From [Mycobacterium] crassicus (GTDB lineage Bacteria; Actinomycetota; Actinomycetes; Mycobacteriales; Mycobacteriaceae): a DNA stretch of 64,000 bases. The stretch lies in contig NZ_CP084029.1 in assembly GCF_020181615.1 (NCBI RefSeq), positions 1,717,875 through 1,781,874 on the forward strand. Reading direction: 5' to 3'. Position 1 is the stretch's first letter. The number at the start of each line of letters is the position of its first letter. A program made the translations under genes and the position numbers. Shown here piece after piece: positions 45,087 through 54,775 of this stretch. The notes beneath the pieces are model-generated. The model was not told the origin of the DNA. It worked only from the letters and a program-made list of their open reading frames with translations, and made no database searches.

Positions 45087-46382
45087 ATGACGCTCACCCC
45101 CGCCGCGGTCGCGCTTCCCGCCGTAACGCCGCGTTCATGCGGCGGTTCCAGCTTCGCCTCTCCTTCGTCGAGCCTCGCTGAACCGCCGGGTTCATGCGGC
45201 GGTTCCAGCTTCGCCTCTCCTTCGTCGAGCCTCGCTGAACCGCCGGGTTCGCCGGAACACCGGGGCCAGTTCGGCGTGTATGTGCACGTGCCGTTCTGCT
45301 TCGCCCGGTGCGGCTACTGCGACTTCAACACCTACACCCCCGCGGAGCTGGGCGGCGCCAACCCCGATGAGTGGGTGGCGGCGTTGGCGCGCGAGCTGGA
45401 GTTGGCCGCTGAGCGCCTGGGCGGCCCCCGCGCGGACACCGTGTTCGTCGGCGGCGGTACCCCGTCGCTGCTGGGCGCTGCTCGGCTGGTGCAGGTGCTC
45501 GACCAGGTGCGGGAGCACTTCGGGTTGGCCGATGACGCCGAGGTGACCACCGAGGCCAATCCGGAGTCGACGTCGCCGCAGTTCTTCGAGGCTATCCGCG
45601 CCGCCGGCTACACTCGGGTTTCGCTGGGTATGCAGTCGGTGTCGCCGCGGGTGCTGGCCACCCTGGACCGGATTCACTCGCCGGGCCGTCCGGTGGCCGC
45701 CGCGCGCGAGGCCCTGGCAGCCGGATTCGAGCACCTGAACATCGACCTGATCTATGGGACCCCCGGTGAGACCGACGACGACCTGCTGCGTTCGGCGGAG
45801 GCCGCGCTGGAAGCGGGCGTCGACCACGTGTCGGCTTACAGCCTGATCGTGGAGGAGGGCACCGCGCTGGCCCGGCGGGTGCGGCGCGGGGAACTAGCGG
45901 CCCCCGACAACGACGTGCTGGCGCACCGATACGAGCTTGTCGACGCCACGCTGCAAGCTGCGGGGATGGACTGGTACGAGGTGTCCAACTGGAGCCGGCC
46001 CGGCGCCGCATGCCGGCACAATCTGGGCTACTGGGGCGGTGGCCGCTGGTGGGGTGCGGGGCCCGGGGCGCACAGCTATGACGGCGTCCTGCGCCATTGG
46101 AATGTCAAGCACCCCAACGCCTATGCGCAGTTGCTGGGAGAGATGACCCTGCCGGTCGCAGGTTTTGAGGAGCTCACCGAGGCAGACCGGCACACCGAGG
46201 ATGTGATGCTGCGGCTGCGGATGCGGGACGGCTTGGAGCTGGCGCTGCTTGATCCCGGCGAGCAGGAACGCGCCGCGGTGGCTGTCAGCGACGGCCTGCT
46301 GACCAGCGACGGCGAACGACTGGTGCTGACCGACCGCGGTCGGCTGCTGGCCGACGCGGTGGTGCGTTCGCTGCTGGGGTAG
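45087..46382 (+). CDS. hemW: HemW-type radical SAM heme chaperone with palindromic-element insertion
   Basis: The 431-residue radical SAM protein has the cluster motif C71-x3-C75-x2-C78 (CFARCGYC) and the HNLGYW motif that marks HemW heme chaperones rather than the oxygen-independent coproporphyrinogen oxidase HemN. The N-terminus is abnormal: residues 18–36 and 37–55 are perfect 19-residue repeats, CGGSSFASPSSSLAEPPGS, encoded by two tandem palindromic elements. Homologues begin shortly before the FGVYVHVPFC segment. ATG 45087 lies upstream of the repeats; no clear start exists after them and before the core, so the repeats are probably translated. Confidence 0.9.
   Translation: MTLTPAAVALPAVTPRSCGGSSFASPSSSLAEPPGSCGGSSFASPSSSLAEPPGSPEHRGQFGVYVHVPFCFARCGYCDFNTYTPAELGGANPDEWVAALARELELAAERLGGPRADTVFVGGGTPSLLGAARLVQVLDQVREHFGLADDAEVTTEANPESTSPQFFEAIRAAGYTRVSLGMQSVSPRVLATLDRIHSPGRPVAAAREALAAGFEHLNIDLIYGTPGETDDDLLRSAEAALEAGVDHVSAYSLIVEEGTALARRVRRGELAAPDNDVLAHRYELVDATLQAAGMDWYEVSNWSRPGAACRHNLGYWGGGRWWGAGPGAHSYDGVLRHWNVKHPNAYAQLLGEMTLPVAGFEELTEADRHTEDVMLRLRMRDGLELALLDPGEQERAAVAVSDGLLTSDGERLVLTDRGRLLADAVVRSLLG
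45140..45245 (+). repeat. Tandem in-frame palindromic elements in hemW
   Basis: Two identical 49-bp units at 45140–45188 and 45197–45245 repeat with a 57-bp period (19 codons). Each begins CGGCGGTTCCAGC and ends GCTGAACCGCCG, which are reverse complements apart from one inserted base, around a GC-rich loop. Related units occur at 17600–17646 and, inverted, at 23697–23745. Confidence 0.85.
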
Positions 46383-46409
46383 TCGGCGGACCGGAAGGTT
46401 CGCGGCGGG

Positions 46410-46712
46410 TCAGCCGCTGAACCAGCCGCGCCCGCTGTCCCAGCTACCGCAGATGCCGTTTAGGCAGCCGTGCCCGAAGCCGCCCTGACCGGGGACGAAG
46501 CCGCCGCAGCCCTGCCAGTTGGCGTCGTGGCCGCAGCCGCTGCCACCGCCGTTGCCGTCGGGGCCGCCGGAACCGTGCGGTTCGGCGACGACGCTGTGAC
46601 CTGCCGTGCCCTGCGGTGCCGTCATCATCATCACGCCGGTCGGGGCGACTGCGATCGCCGCCGCGGCTCCGGCTACGAACATCGATCCAACGAGATTCCG
46701 AATACTTAGCAT
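46410..46712 (-). CDS. Small exported glycine-rich protein
   Basis: From ATG 46712 this is a 100-residue protein, MLSIRNLVGSMFVAGAAAAI…, with a signal-peptide-like N-terminus and a mature Gly/Asp/His-rich region (GSGGPDGNGGGSGCGHDANW…) ending GHGCLNGICGSWDSGRGWF. Four Cys in two pairs suggest disulfides. The frame continues upstream to 46796 without signal character. The function is unknown. It is convergent with hemW. Confidence 0.6.
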   Translation of the reverse strand: MLSIRNLVGSMFVAGAAAAIAVAPTGVMMMTAPQGTAGHSVVAEPHGSGGPDGNGGGSGCGHDANWQGCGGFVPGQGGFGHGCLNGICGSWDSGRGWFSG

Positions 46713-47165
46713 GGCTCCATACTCCGCGTGAGTGCTGTTGTTGCCAAGGGTTGTGTGAGTACGGATACCCATTCCTGACCTTCGGTAACACATCACCGTG
46801 ATCTGGCCGCGGTTGTCGCCGTCACCGGTCGATCAGGCCGCGCGCGGGAGAGGTGCGGATCCACAATTGCGGCATGCCTGCCTTAAAAAACCCGTATATA
46901 CGCATTGATGGTTCGCCCTGTCAACGTATTCACAGCAATGTTGTCTGGAACTTGTCAGCTTTGATCTTCGAGTGGGGTGATGTCGCCGAAATAGGTCGAT
47001 AACCTGCATAGATAGGTTCTGTTGAGACGGGTCTGCTCTGCCAGGTCGACGTGCGTGGGCAGGTTTACAGCAATACCCCGGACTATTCTTGTTGAAAACC
47101 GTAGATGCGGATACACTTCCGGCGGGAATGCCGCAAACGCGACAGCCGGATGGAGGACCGACGGG
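46713..47165. other. 453-bp divergent spacer
   Basis: This gap separates the small exported protein gene from the Rieske gene. It is locally AT-richer around 46880–46930 and 47000–47110. No RNA gene or confident operator is seen. The Rieske gene ATG 47166 has GGAGG about 10 nt upstream. TTGAAA near 47092 with TACACT downstream is too closely spaced to call a promoter. Confidence 0.4.
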
Positions 47166-48191
47166 ATGGCAGTTCAACGGACGCGACGTGCCGACGACCG
47201 GGCGCACGGCGCCGGCGGGCGAGTGCTCGATTTTCTGGGCCGACAAGAGTGGATGGATCGGCCGAGCTACCGGCTGGAGAACGTGCTGAGCTTCGTGTTC
47301 AACGCGTTCGGCGGCGCGCGGAACACGGTGACGAACTTCTTGAACGGCGTCTGGCTCGGGCATCCGGTGCATCCGCCGCTGGCATCGCTGACCACCGGTG
47401 CCATCGGGACGACGGTGGCACTGGACGCGTTGAGCCTGCTGCCGGGCAGGACCTCGACCGAGGTTCTCGACGCGTCGCGATTCGCCGAGCGCGCGTTGGG
47501 GCTGGGGGTCCTGGCCAACTTGGCCTCAGCGGTCACCGGCGTGACCGACTGGCAGCACACCCATGAGAGGGACCGGCGCATCGGCCTGGTCCACGGCGTG
47601 CTGAACCTGGTCGCGACTGGCCTGTACATCCAGTCCTGGCGCGATCGGCGCCGCGGACGGCATCTGCGGGGCATCGTGACCAGCGCGGTCGGCTATGGCA
47701 TCACCAGCAGCAGTGGCTTCCTGGGCGGTGCGCTGGTGTTCGGATCCGGCATCGGGATGGACCAGTCCGGTGACCGGCTGCGCATCCACGACTGGACGCC
47801 GGTGCTTCCGGCGGTGGAGTTGCCGACCGGAAACAGGCTCAAGCGCGTCGACGTCGACGGGGTGGGCGTGGTGCTGTGCCGCGACGGTGACGACGTGTCG
47901 GCGTTCGCCGGCCTCTGCCCCCACCTGGCCGCGCCGATGGAAGACGGCTGGGTCGACCGCGGTCGGGTCGTCTGCCCGTGGCACGGCTCGCAGTTCGACG
48001 TGCAGACCGGCGAGGTGGTGCGTGGGCCGGCCGCCGCCCCGTTGCCCTGCTACCAGGCGCGGCTGCGCGACGGGATGGTCGAACTGCGCGACGGCGCACC
48101 GGTTCCGCTCGGAGTGGGCCGGGAGAAGTACCTGGACCCCACACCCCTGCAGTGCCCCGAAATCTCAGACGTAGAGGAGATCGCACAGTGA
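47166..48191 (+). CDS. DUF2231 membrane protein fused to a Rieske [2Fe-2S] domain
   Basis: The 341-residue protein has a membrane-embedded N-terminal half of DUF2231 type (GVWLGHPVHPPLASLTTGAIGTTVALDALSLLPGR, VTGVTDWQHTHERDRRIGLVHGVLN) and a C-terminal Rieske domain with ligands C251-x-H253 and C270-x2-H273 (CPHL … CPWHGSQFD). It is likely a redox-active inner-membrane protein. Its stop overlaps the GTG of the hemerythrin gene, so the two are coupled and may act together in oxygen or redox handling. No specific partner is known. Confidence 0.82.
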   Translation: MAVQRTRRADDRAHGAGGRVLDFLGRQEWMDRPSYRLENVLSFVFNAFGGARNTVTNFLNGVWLGHPVHPPLASLTTGAIGTTVALDALSLLPGRTSTEVLDASRFAERALGLGVLANLASAVTGVTDWQHTHERDRRIGLVHGVLNLVATGLYIQSWRDRRRGRHLRGIVTSAVGYGITSSSGFLGGALVFGSGIGMDQSGDRLRIHDWTPVLPAVELPTGNRLKRVDVDGVGVVLCRDGDDVSAFAGLCPHLAAPMEDGWVDRGRVVCPWHGSQFDVQTGEVVRGPAAAPLPCYQARLRDGMVELRDGAPVPLGVGREKYLDPTPLQCPEISDVEEIAQ

Positions 48192-48676
48192 GCAACGCCT
48201 ACGACGTCCTGCGGGACCACCACAACGTGCTGCGCGGCCTGGGCGGCCGGTTCAAGGCTGCCCGCGTCGGATCGCCGGAGCGGCAGGCGATCCTTGATGA
48301 ACTGTTGCGGGAGTTCACCATCCACATGCGCATCGAGGACGACATCTACTATCCGGCCCTGGCGGCGGCCAGCAGACTGATCGCGATCGCGCATGCTGAG
48401 CACCGGCAGATCTACGACCAGCTGGCGGTGGCGTTGCGAACCCCGGCCGACTCACCCCACCATGTGGATGAGTGGAATTCCTTCCTGACCGTGCTGGAGG
48501 CGCACGCCGACGAAGAGGAGCGCGACCTGGTGCCCCCGCCGGCGCCGGTCGATCTGACCGACTCGGAGCTGGAAGACCTGGGCAGCAGGATGGCCGCCGA
48601 GATGCAGCGGCAGCGCAACTCCAAGTTCGAGCAGCTGCATGTGAAGGCTCGGGCGAGGCTGCTGACGGCCTTGTAG
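48188..48676 (+). CDS. Hemerythrin HHE-domain protein
   Basis: The 162-residue protein has the four-helix hemerythrin pattern: VLRDHHNVLRGL, FTIHMRIEDDIYYPAL, IAHAEHRQIYDQL and LEAHADEEERDLVPP, supplying His and acidic ligands for a diiron site. GTG 48188 overlaps the Rieske stop. Mycobacterial hemerythrin-like proteins bind O2/NO or respond to peroxide. The role here is inferred only from the domain. Confidence 0.85.
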   Translation: MSNAYDVLRDHHNVLRGLGGRFKAARVGSPERQAILDELLREFTIHMRIEDDIYYPALAAASRLIAIAHAEHRQIYDQLAVALRTPADSPHHVDEWNSFLTVLEAHADEEERDLVPPPAPVDLTDSELEDLGSRMAAEMQRQRNSKFEQLHVKARARLLTAL

Positions 48677-48711
48677 CCGGGCCGTCCCGGGGCTGTGTTC
48701 GCGGGCCCGGC
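48676..48711 (+). terminator. Hairpin after the hemerythrin gene
   Basis: Arms GCCGGGCC (48676–48683) and GGCCCGGC (48704–48711) form a perfect 8-bp stem with a 20-nt loop, directly after the stop and before the mbtI promoter. Confidence 0.5.
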
Positions 48712-48723
48712 GGGCATTGGTTG

Positions 48724-50441
<1,718 letters not shown>

Positions 50442-50469
50442 CCGCGTGAACCCCGGCGGTTCAGCGGGA

Positions 50470-51369
50470 TCAGTGCAGCAGCGAGTCGGCGAGCAGCCCG
50501 CTGACCATCGACTCGATGGTGTTCTCGATCGACGACGCCAGGGTGGCGGTGACCGATGCGACGGCCTGGGTGCGGAAGCGCACCAGCATGCCGATCAGCT
50601 CGGCGATCTCGGTGTCGGCCGGCAACGGCGCACCGGGCTGGATTCTGGTCAGGACGTGTTCGGCGCCGGCCCGCACCAACATCTGACTGATCGCGTTGAT
50701 GTGCGGCAGTGTCTGCTCGTAGAGGTCGATGAGCTTGTCGACGGCGATGCCATAACCGCGGACCTCGTTGAACGCCTCGATCAGCTTGGGCCGGGTGATG
50801 GTGGCCAGGGAACCGTCAGCCCCGTCGACGCGGATCACCCCGAGCGCCACCAGTCGCCGAAACCCCTGCGGGTCGCCGATCCGCCGCTCGGCCTCGGGAC
50901 GTGACACGGTTTCGGGCCGCTCGGTGGTCCAGCTGCCGGCGATCGCGCTCTCCAGGCCCAGGATGTCGCCCAGGTCCTTGCCCTGCTCCCAGGCTCCGAT
51001 CATCTCTTTGACGTGCGCGATCGTGTAGCCGCGGTCGAGCATCGAGGTGATCAGGCGCAGCCGGGTCAGGTGGGTGTCGTTGAACAGCGCGATCCGCCCG
51101 ACCCGCCGTGGCGGCGGCAACAGGTCCCGGTCCCGATACACCCGGACGTTGCGGGTGGTGGTGCCGGCCAGCCGGGCCAGGTCGTCGATCCGATACTCCC
51201 GGGATGCCGTGTTGCCGCCGGGTTGGCGCACCACGATCTCGAACAGCTGGGTCACCGCGGCCTCGATGACCTCGCGGGACTCGCGTCGCACCCGGCGAGG
51301 GACCCGCCGCAGGTTCGCCAGTACCCCGGCGATGGAGTCCGGCCTGGGAGAACGATCCGGCGTGGTCAT
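50470..51369 (-). CDS. MerR-family transcriptional regulator
   Basis: The 299-residue protein has a MerR-type winged HTH preceded by ~50 residues: YRIDDLARLAGTTTRNVRVYRDRDLLPPPRRVGRIALFNDTHLTRLRLI followed by the dimerisation helix region (LDRGYTIAHVKEMIGAWEQ). The ~180-residue C-terminal domain would bind an effector. No metal-binding Cys pattern is present. ATG 51369 overlaps the BVMO stop, so it is the last gene of the SDR–diiron–BVMO–MerR operon and probably controls it. Confidence 0.85.
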   Translation of the reverse strand: MTTPDRSPRPDSIAGVLANLRRVPRRVRRESREVIEAAVTQLFEIVVRQPGGNTASREYRIDDLARLAGTTTRNVRVYRDRDLLPPPRRVGRIALFNDTHLTRLRLITSMLDRGYTIAHVKEMIGAWEQGKDLGDILGLESAIAGSWTTERPETVSRPEAERRIGDPQGFRRLVALGVIRVDGADGSLATITRPKLIEAFNEVRGYGIAVDKLIDLYEQTLPHINAISQMLVRAGAEHVLTRIQPGAPLPADTEIAELIGMLVRFRTQAVASVTATLASSIENTIESMVSGLLADSLLH

Positions 51370-52868
51370 GCCACCGCGTGGTAGTCGGCGAGGCGGAAAC
51401 TGCGCATCTGCCGAAGATACTGGGTCGCGAAGCCCGGGTACATGGACGCGTTGAAACCGTCCTCGGTCAGATACCAACTGCGGCAGCCCGACATCCACGT
51501 CGTCTTGCCCAGCCGCCGCTGGATCTGCGCGTTGTGCCGCCGTTGTACGTCGTCCCGCACATCCAGGTACCGCAGGTTCCCCTCGCGGATCGCGCCGACG
51601 GCCCGCACCACGTAGTCGAGTTGGCCTTCTACGTACACCAGCAGTGAGTTGTGGCCCGGCCCGGAGTTGGGGCCCGTCATGAAGAACAGGTTCGGATAGC
51701 CGTGTGCCTGAATGCTTTTGAAAGCCTGACCACCGCTGCTCCAATCGGCGGCCAGTGACCTGCCGCCCCGCCCGGTGACCGGAAACGGTGGGCCGGTCAG
51801 GTGCACGTCGTAGCCGGTCGCGAACACGATGGCGTCGAGGAGGTGTTCCACGCCGTCGCTGGTGCGGATGCCGGCCGGGCTGATCGTGGCGATCGGCCAG
51901 TCGATCAGCTTGCAGTTGGCCCGCTGCAGTGCGGGGTAGTAGTCGCTGGAGATCAGCATGCGCTTGCAGCCGGGGGTGAAGTCCGGGGTGAGTTGGCGGC
52001 GCAGCCACGGATCCTTGACGGTCGCTCGCAGGTGGGCCTTGCCCAGTTGCGCCACCAGGGCGCTGAGCGGGGTGTTCCACACCAGCGCGGTGGCGCTGGC
52101 CTCGTGACCCCAGAACAGCGCCTGGCGGGCAAGCTGTTGGGCGGCAGGGACTTTGGCGAACAACTCCTGGACGACCGGAGGCATAGCCACGTCCAGGCGG
52201 GGGATCACCCAGCCCGGGGTGCGCTGAAAGACCTTGACGAATCCGGCTTGCTCGACCAGTTCCGGGATGATCTGCACCGCGCTGGCGCCGGTGCCCACGA
52301 CCGCGACCCTCTTGCCGGCGAAGTCGTAGTCGTGATCCCAGCGGGCGCTGTGGATCTTGTGGCCGGTGTAGGTCTCCAGGCCGCGGATCGCCGGGAAGCT
52401 GGAATCCGGCAGCGGCCCGGATGCCAGCACCACGGTGCGGGCCCGAAACTGGGAGGCTCGCTTGCGTCCGGCCGCCACCGCGGTGACTTGCCATACCCCG
52501 GCGTCTTCGTCGAATGCCAGCCCGGTGACTTCGGTGCCGAACCGGATGTGGCGGCGCAGGTCGAATCGGTCGACCATGTCCTCGATGTGCGCACAGATCT
52601 CGCCGGCCGACGGATATGCCCGCGTCCAGCCCGGGTTGGCGACGAAGGAGAAGGAGTAGAGCAGCGACGGAATGTCGCATGCCGCACCGGGATAGCTGGT
52701 GTCGCGCCAGGTGCCGCCGACCCGGTCGCTGCGCTCCAGGATGACGATCTCGTCGTCGCCGTTTTCGTCACCGCCGGCGATGCCGGCCTCAGCCAGTTTG
52801 ATCGCCGCGCCGATCCCGGTGAAGCCGGCGCCGACGATCAGCGTCTGATAGACGTGTGCGCGCGCCAT
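51366..52868 (-). CDS. Flavin-containing Baeyer–Villiger-type monooxygenase
   Basis: The 500-residue protein has an N-terminal FAD-binding GAGFTGIGAAIKL, a Baeyer–Villiger-like region GGTWRDTSYPGAACDIPSLLYSFSF, the second Rossmann motif VAVVGTGASAVQ for NADPH, and FATGYD near the end. Such enzymes insert one oxygen next to a ketone or oxidise heteroatoms. Its start is 2 nt from the diiron gene stop. Together with the SDR (alcohol/ketone interconversion) it suggests a short oxidative pathway. The substrate is unknown; MymA-type monooxygenases are an analogous mycobacterial group. Confidence 0.86.
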   Translation of the reverse strand: MARAHVYQTLIVGAGFTGIGAAIKLAEAGIAGGDENGDDEIVILERSDRVGGTWRDTSYPGAACDIPSLLYSFSFVANPGWTRAYPSAGEICAHIEDMVDRFDLRRHIRFGTEVTGLAFDEDAGVWQVTAVAAGRKRASQFRARTVVLASGPLPDSSFPAIRGLETYTGHKIHSARWDHDYDFAGKRVAVVGTGASAVQIIPELVEQAGFVKVFQRTPGWVIPRLDVAMPPVVQELFAKVPAAQQLARQALFWGHEASATALVWNTPLSALVAQLGKAHLRATVKDPWLRRQLTPDFTPGCKRMLISSDYYPALQRANCKLIDWPIATISPAGIRTSDGVEHLLDAIVFATGYDVHLTGPPFPVTGRGGRSLAADWSSGGQAFKSIQAHGYPNLFFMTGPNSGPGHNSLLVYVEGQLDYVVRAVGAIREGNLRYLDVRDDVQRRHNAQIQRRLGKTTWMSGCRSWYLTEDGFNASMYPGFATQYLRQMRSFRLADYHAVA

Positions 52869-52869
52869 G

Positions 52870-53790
52870 TCAGGCCGCCGGTTCGTGGGTGAGCTCTTTG
52901 AACCAGCTCGGGATGGGTTTGAGCAGCCGCTTGGGATAGAAGCCGGAGAGCCACACCGCGGGGTTGGCCACCAGGTGATACGGGCTGTCCGGGTTGGCCA
53001 TCCAGCCCGAGTAGCGCTTGACCACCTGGTAGGCCGGTACCCGCCGGGTGCGTTCGCCGCGCTCGCCGAACTGCGTGAAACGCATCAGGGCCGAGTAGAG
53101 CCGCTGGGGATCCAGCCCCATGCCGATCACCTCGTTGCGGATCCGGTTGAGCAGCGGGATCGAGATCAGCGCGCCGACGATCAGTGACGGGGAGACCACG
53201 GTGCCGACGAACTCGATGGCCAGCTTGCGGGCGTCGGCGTGTCCGATCAGCTCCAGGACTTCGAAACCGACGACGATGTGCCGGGATTCGTCGTTGTTGA
53301 TCTTCTCGAACACCTGGTGGCAGACCGGGTCGTCGACCTCGTCGAGCAGGAACTTCAGCAGCGCCCCGTCGAGTGCGACTTCCAGCATCGGGATCACCGT
53401 GCCCAGCACCGACAGCGGCAAGTCGTCGGCGTAGTCGTCTAGCCACTGCATAGCCAAGCGGATATTGACGTTGGGTTCGGGTATCTCGCCGTCCTCGAGC
53501 ATCCCCCAGCGCTTCATCAGGGCCAGCTCGGCGTTGGCGTGCCGTTGTTCCTCGGCGTGGAAGTACCGGTAGATCTCGGCCAGCGCCGGGGTGGGCGCCT
53601 TGCGCGCCAGGGCGGCGAAGCCGCGGGCGCCGATGTTCTCGATCCAGCACAGGTCAGCCATGAATTTTTTGAGTTTGGGCACCATCTCTGGGCGGATCAG
53701 CTCGGCTCCCGTTGCGTTCCAGTCGATGTCGGCCAGTGCCCATTGCCGATCCTTGATCTTGGTGAGCATGACGTCCATGTCGAGAGCCAT
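52870..53790 (-). CDS. Ferritin-like diiron enzyme
   Basis: The 306-residue protein has a complete ferritin-like diiron ligand set: Glu51, Glu81-x-x-His84 (EEQRH), Glu137, Glu168-x-x-His171 (DESRH). This is the pattern of soluble diiron oxygenases/desaturases or aldehyde-deformylating proteins. The C-terminal 100 residues are mixed and may form a membrane-associated surface. It lies between the SDR and BVMO genes with short gaps, so it likely acts on the same substrate. ATG 53790 follows AAAGGAG. Confidence 0.8.
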   Translation of the reverse strand: MALDMDVMLTKIKDRQWALADIDWNATGAELIRPEMVPKLKKFMADLCWIENIGARGFAALARKAPTPALAEIYRYFHAEEQRHANAELALMKRWGMLEDGEIPEPNVNIRLAMQWLDDYADDLPLSVLGTVIPMLEVALDGALLKFLLDEVDDPVCHQVFEKINNDESRHIVVGFEVLELIGHADARKLAIEFVGTVVSPSLIVGALISIPLLNRIRNEVIGMGLDPQRLYSALMRFTQFGERGERTRRVPAYQVVKRYSGWMANPDSPYHLVANPAVWLSGFYPKRLLKPIPSWFKELTHEPAA

Positions 53791-53801
53791 CGTGATCTCC
53801 T

Positions 53802-54659
53802 TTAGTCGGACCTACCTGGCAATGCCGCACTGGCACGGAATGCCAGCCCGATGGTTCGGGTGAATGTCTCCGGCGCGAAACGTTTGATGTTCCAACCGAT
53901 CTTGGCGTCCAGCTGCGGCATGCAGTACAGCCCGCCGCGGTCGTGGGTGTCCAGGCAGTCGCGGGCAACGCGTTGGGCGGAGAGCCCGGTCCAGCGCATC
54001 AGCAGGTTCGCGGCCTCGCTGGACTGTGCGGTGATCCGGCCGGATTCGACGATGTTGGTCTTGACGAACGTCGGGCACAGCACGGTGACACCGATGCCGG
54101 TGCCGGACAACTCGGCCGCCAAGGTCTCCGACAGCGACAGCACGCCGGCCTTGCTGACGTTGTAGGCCGCCATATCCGGGGCGGCGCCGAACGATGCGGC
54201 GGAGGCGACGTTGATGATGCCGCGGGGTTGCTCGGGGCCCGCTTCGCGCAGGAGCGGGGTGAAGACGTGGCAGCCGTGGATCGGGCCCCACAGGTTGATG
54301 CCCAGCGTCCAGTTCCAGTCGTCCAGCGCCATCTCACCGATCGGCTGCCCGCCGGCGCCGACGCCGGCGTTGTTGATCACCAGGGTGGGAAGGTGACCGA
54401 ACCAGGCCTGCGCGGCGTCGGCCAGCGCGGTGACGTCGTCGAGCTGTGAGACGTCGCAGTGCACGGCAGTGGCGCGCCCGCCCGCGGCGGTGATGGCGTC
54501 GACGGTGCGCCAGGCGGCGTCGTCGTCGATGTCGCTGCAGACCACGGCACTGCCGCGGCGGGAGAGTTCGAGGGCGAAGGCGGCGCCGATGCCGCTTCCG
54601 GCTCCGGTCACCACCGCGAAGGCGTCGTGACTGCGTTTCGGCGATCGCCCGAAGACCAT
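53802..54659 (-). CDS. Short-chain dehydrogenase/reductase
   Basis: The 285-residue protein is a classical SDR: cofactor motif TGAGSGIGAA, NNAG (VINNAGVG), the catalytic Ser in INVASAASFG and Y-x-x-x-K in YNVSKAG. The Asp at the end of the second strand (VVCSDIDDDA) suggests NAD(H) preference. It is the promoter-proximal gene of the four-gene operon, behind a promoter with an operator-like palindrome at 54678–54689. Confidence 0.87.
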   Translation of the reverse strand: MVFGRSPKRSHDAFAVVTGAGSGIGAAFALELSRRGSAVVCSDIDDDAAWRTVDAITAAGGRATAVHCDVSQLDDVTALADAAQAWFGHLPTLVINNAGVGAGGQPIGEMALDDWNWTLGINLWGPIHGCHVFTPLLREAGPEQPRGIINVASAASFGAAPDMAAYNVSKAGVLSLSETLAAELSGTGIGVTVLCPTFVKTNIVESGRITAQSSEAANLLMRWTGLSAQRVARDCLDTHDRGGLYCMPQLDAKIGWNIKRFAPETFTRTIGLAFRASAALPGRSD

Positions 54660-54666
54660 GTGACTG

Positions 54667-54695
54667 AGCTAACAATCAATGGTGCCATTAGTCAA
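54667..54695 (-). promoter_or_regulatory. SDR operon promoter with palindromic operator
   Basis: On the minus strand TTGACT (complement of 54690–54695) is followed 17 nt later by TTAGCT (complement of 54667–54672). Between them lies AATGGTGCCATT (54678–54689), a dyad with arms AATGG/CCATT. A dyad between −35 and −10 is typical for MerR-type control, and a MerR gene ends this operon. Confidence 0.5.
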
Positions 54696-54705
54696 TGGCA
54701 ATGTT

Positions 54706-54745
54706 TAGAGCCGGGTCCGGGCCGTTGGGCCCGAACCCGGCTCTA
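54706..54745 (-). terminator. Terminator of the 54776–55729 gene
   Basis: An 18-bp stem with one mismatch (54706–54723 with 54728–54745; core AGAGCCGGG/CCCGGCTCT) and a 4-nt loop lies between the exported-protein gene and the SDR promoter. Confidence 0.75.
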
Positions 54746-54775
54746 CGTCCCGCGCGAGTGCGCGCAGGGTTACCG

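Noticed and set aside
50448..50466. Fragment of the palindromic element (CCCGGCGGTTCAGCGGG)
   Set aside because: Only one arm is present and the central 20 bp are missing, so it could be chance in GC-rich sequence.
51370..52680. N-terminal extension of the MerR frame through the BVMO gene
   Set aside because: The BVMO has full flavoenzyme motifs in another frame; MerR family length and the ATGA overlap place the MerR start at 51369.
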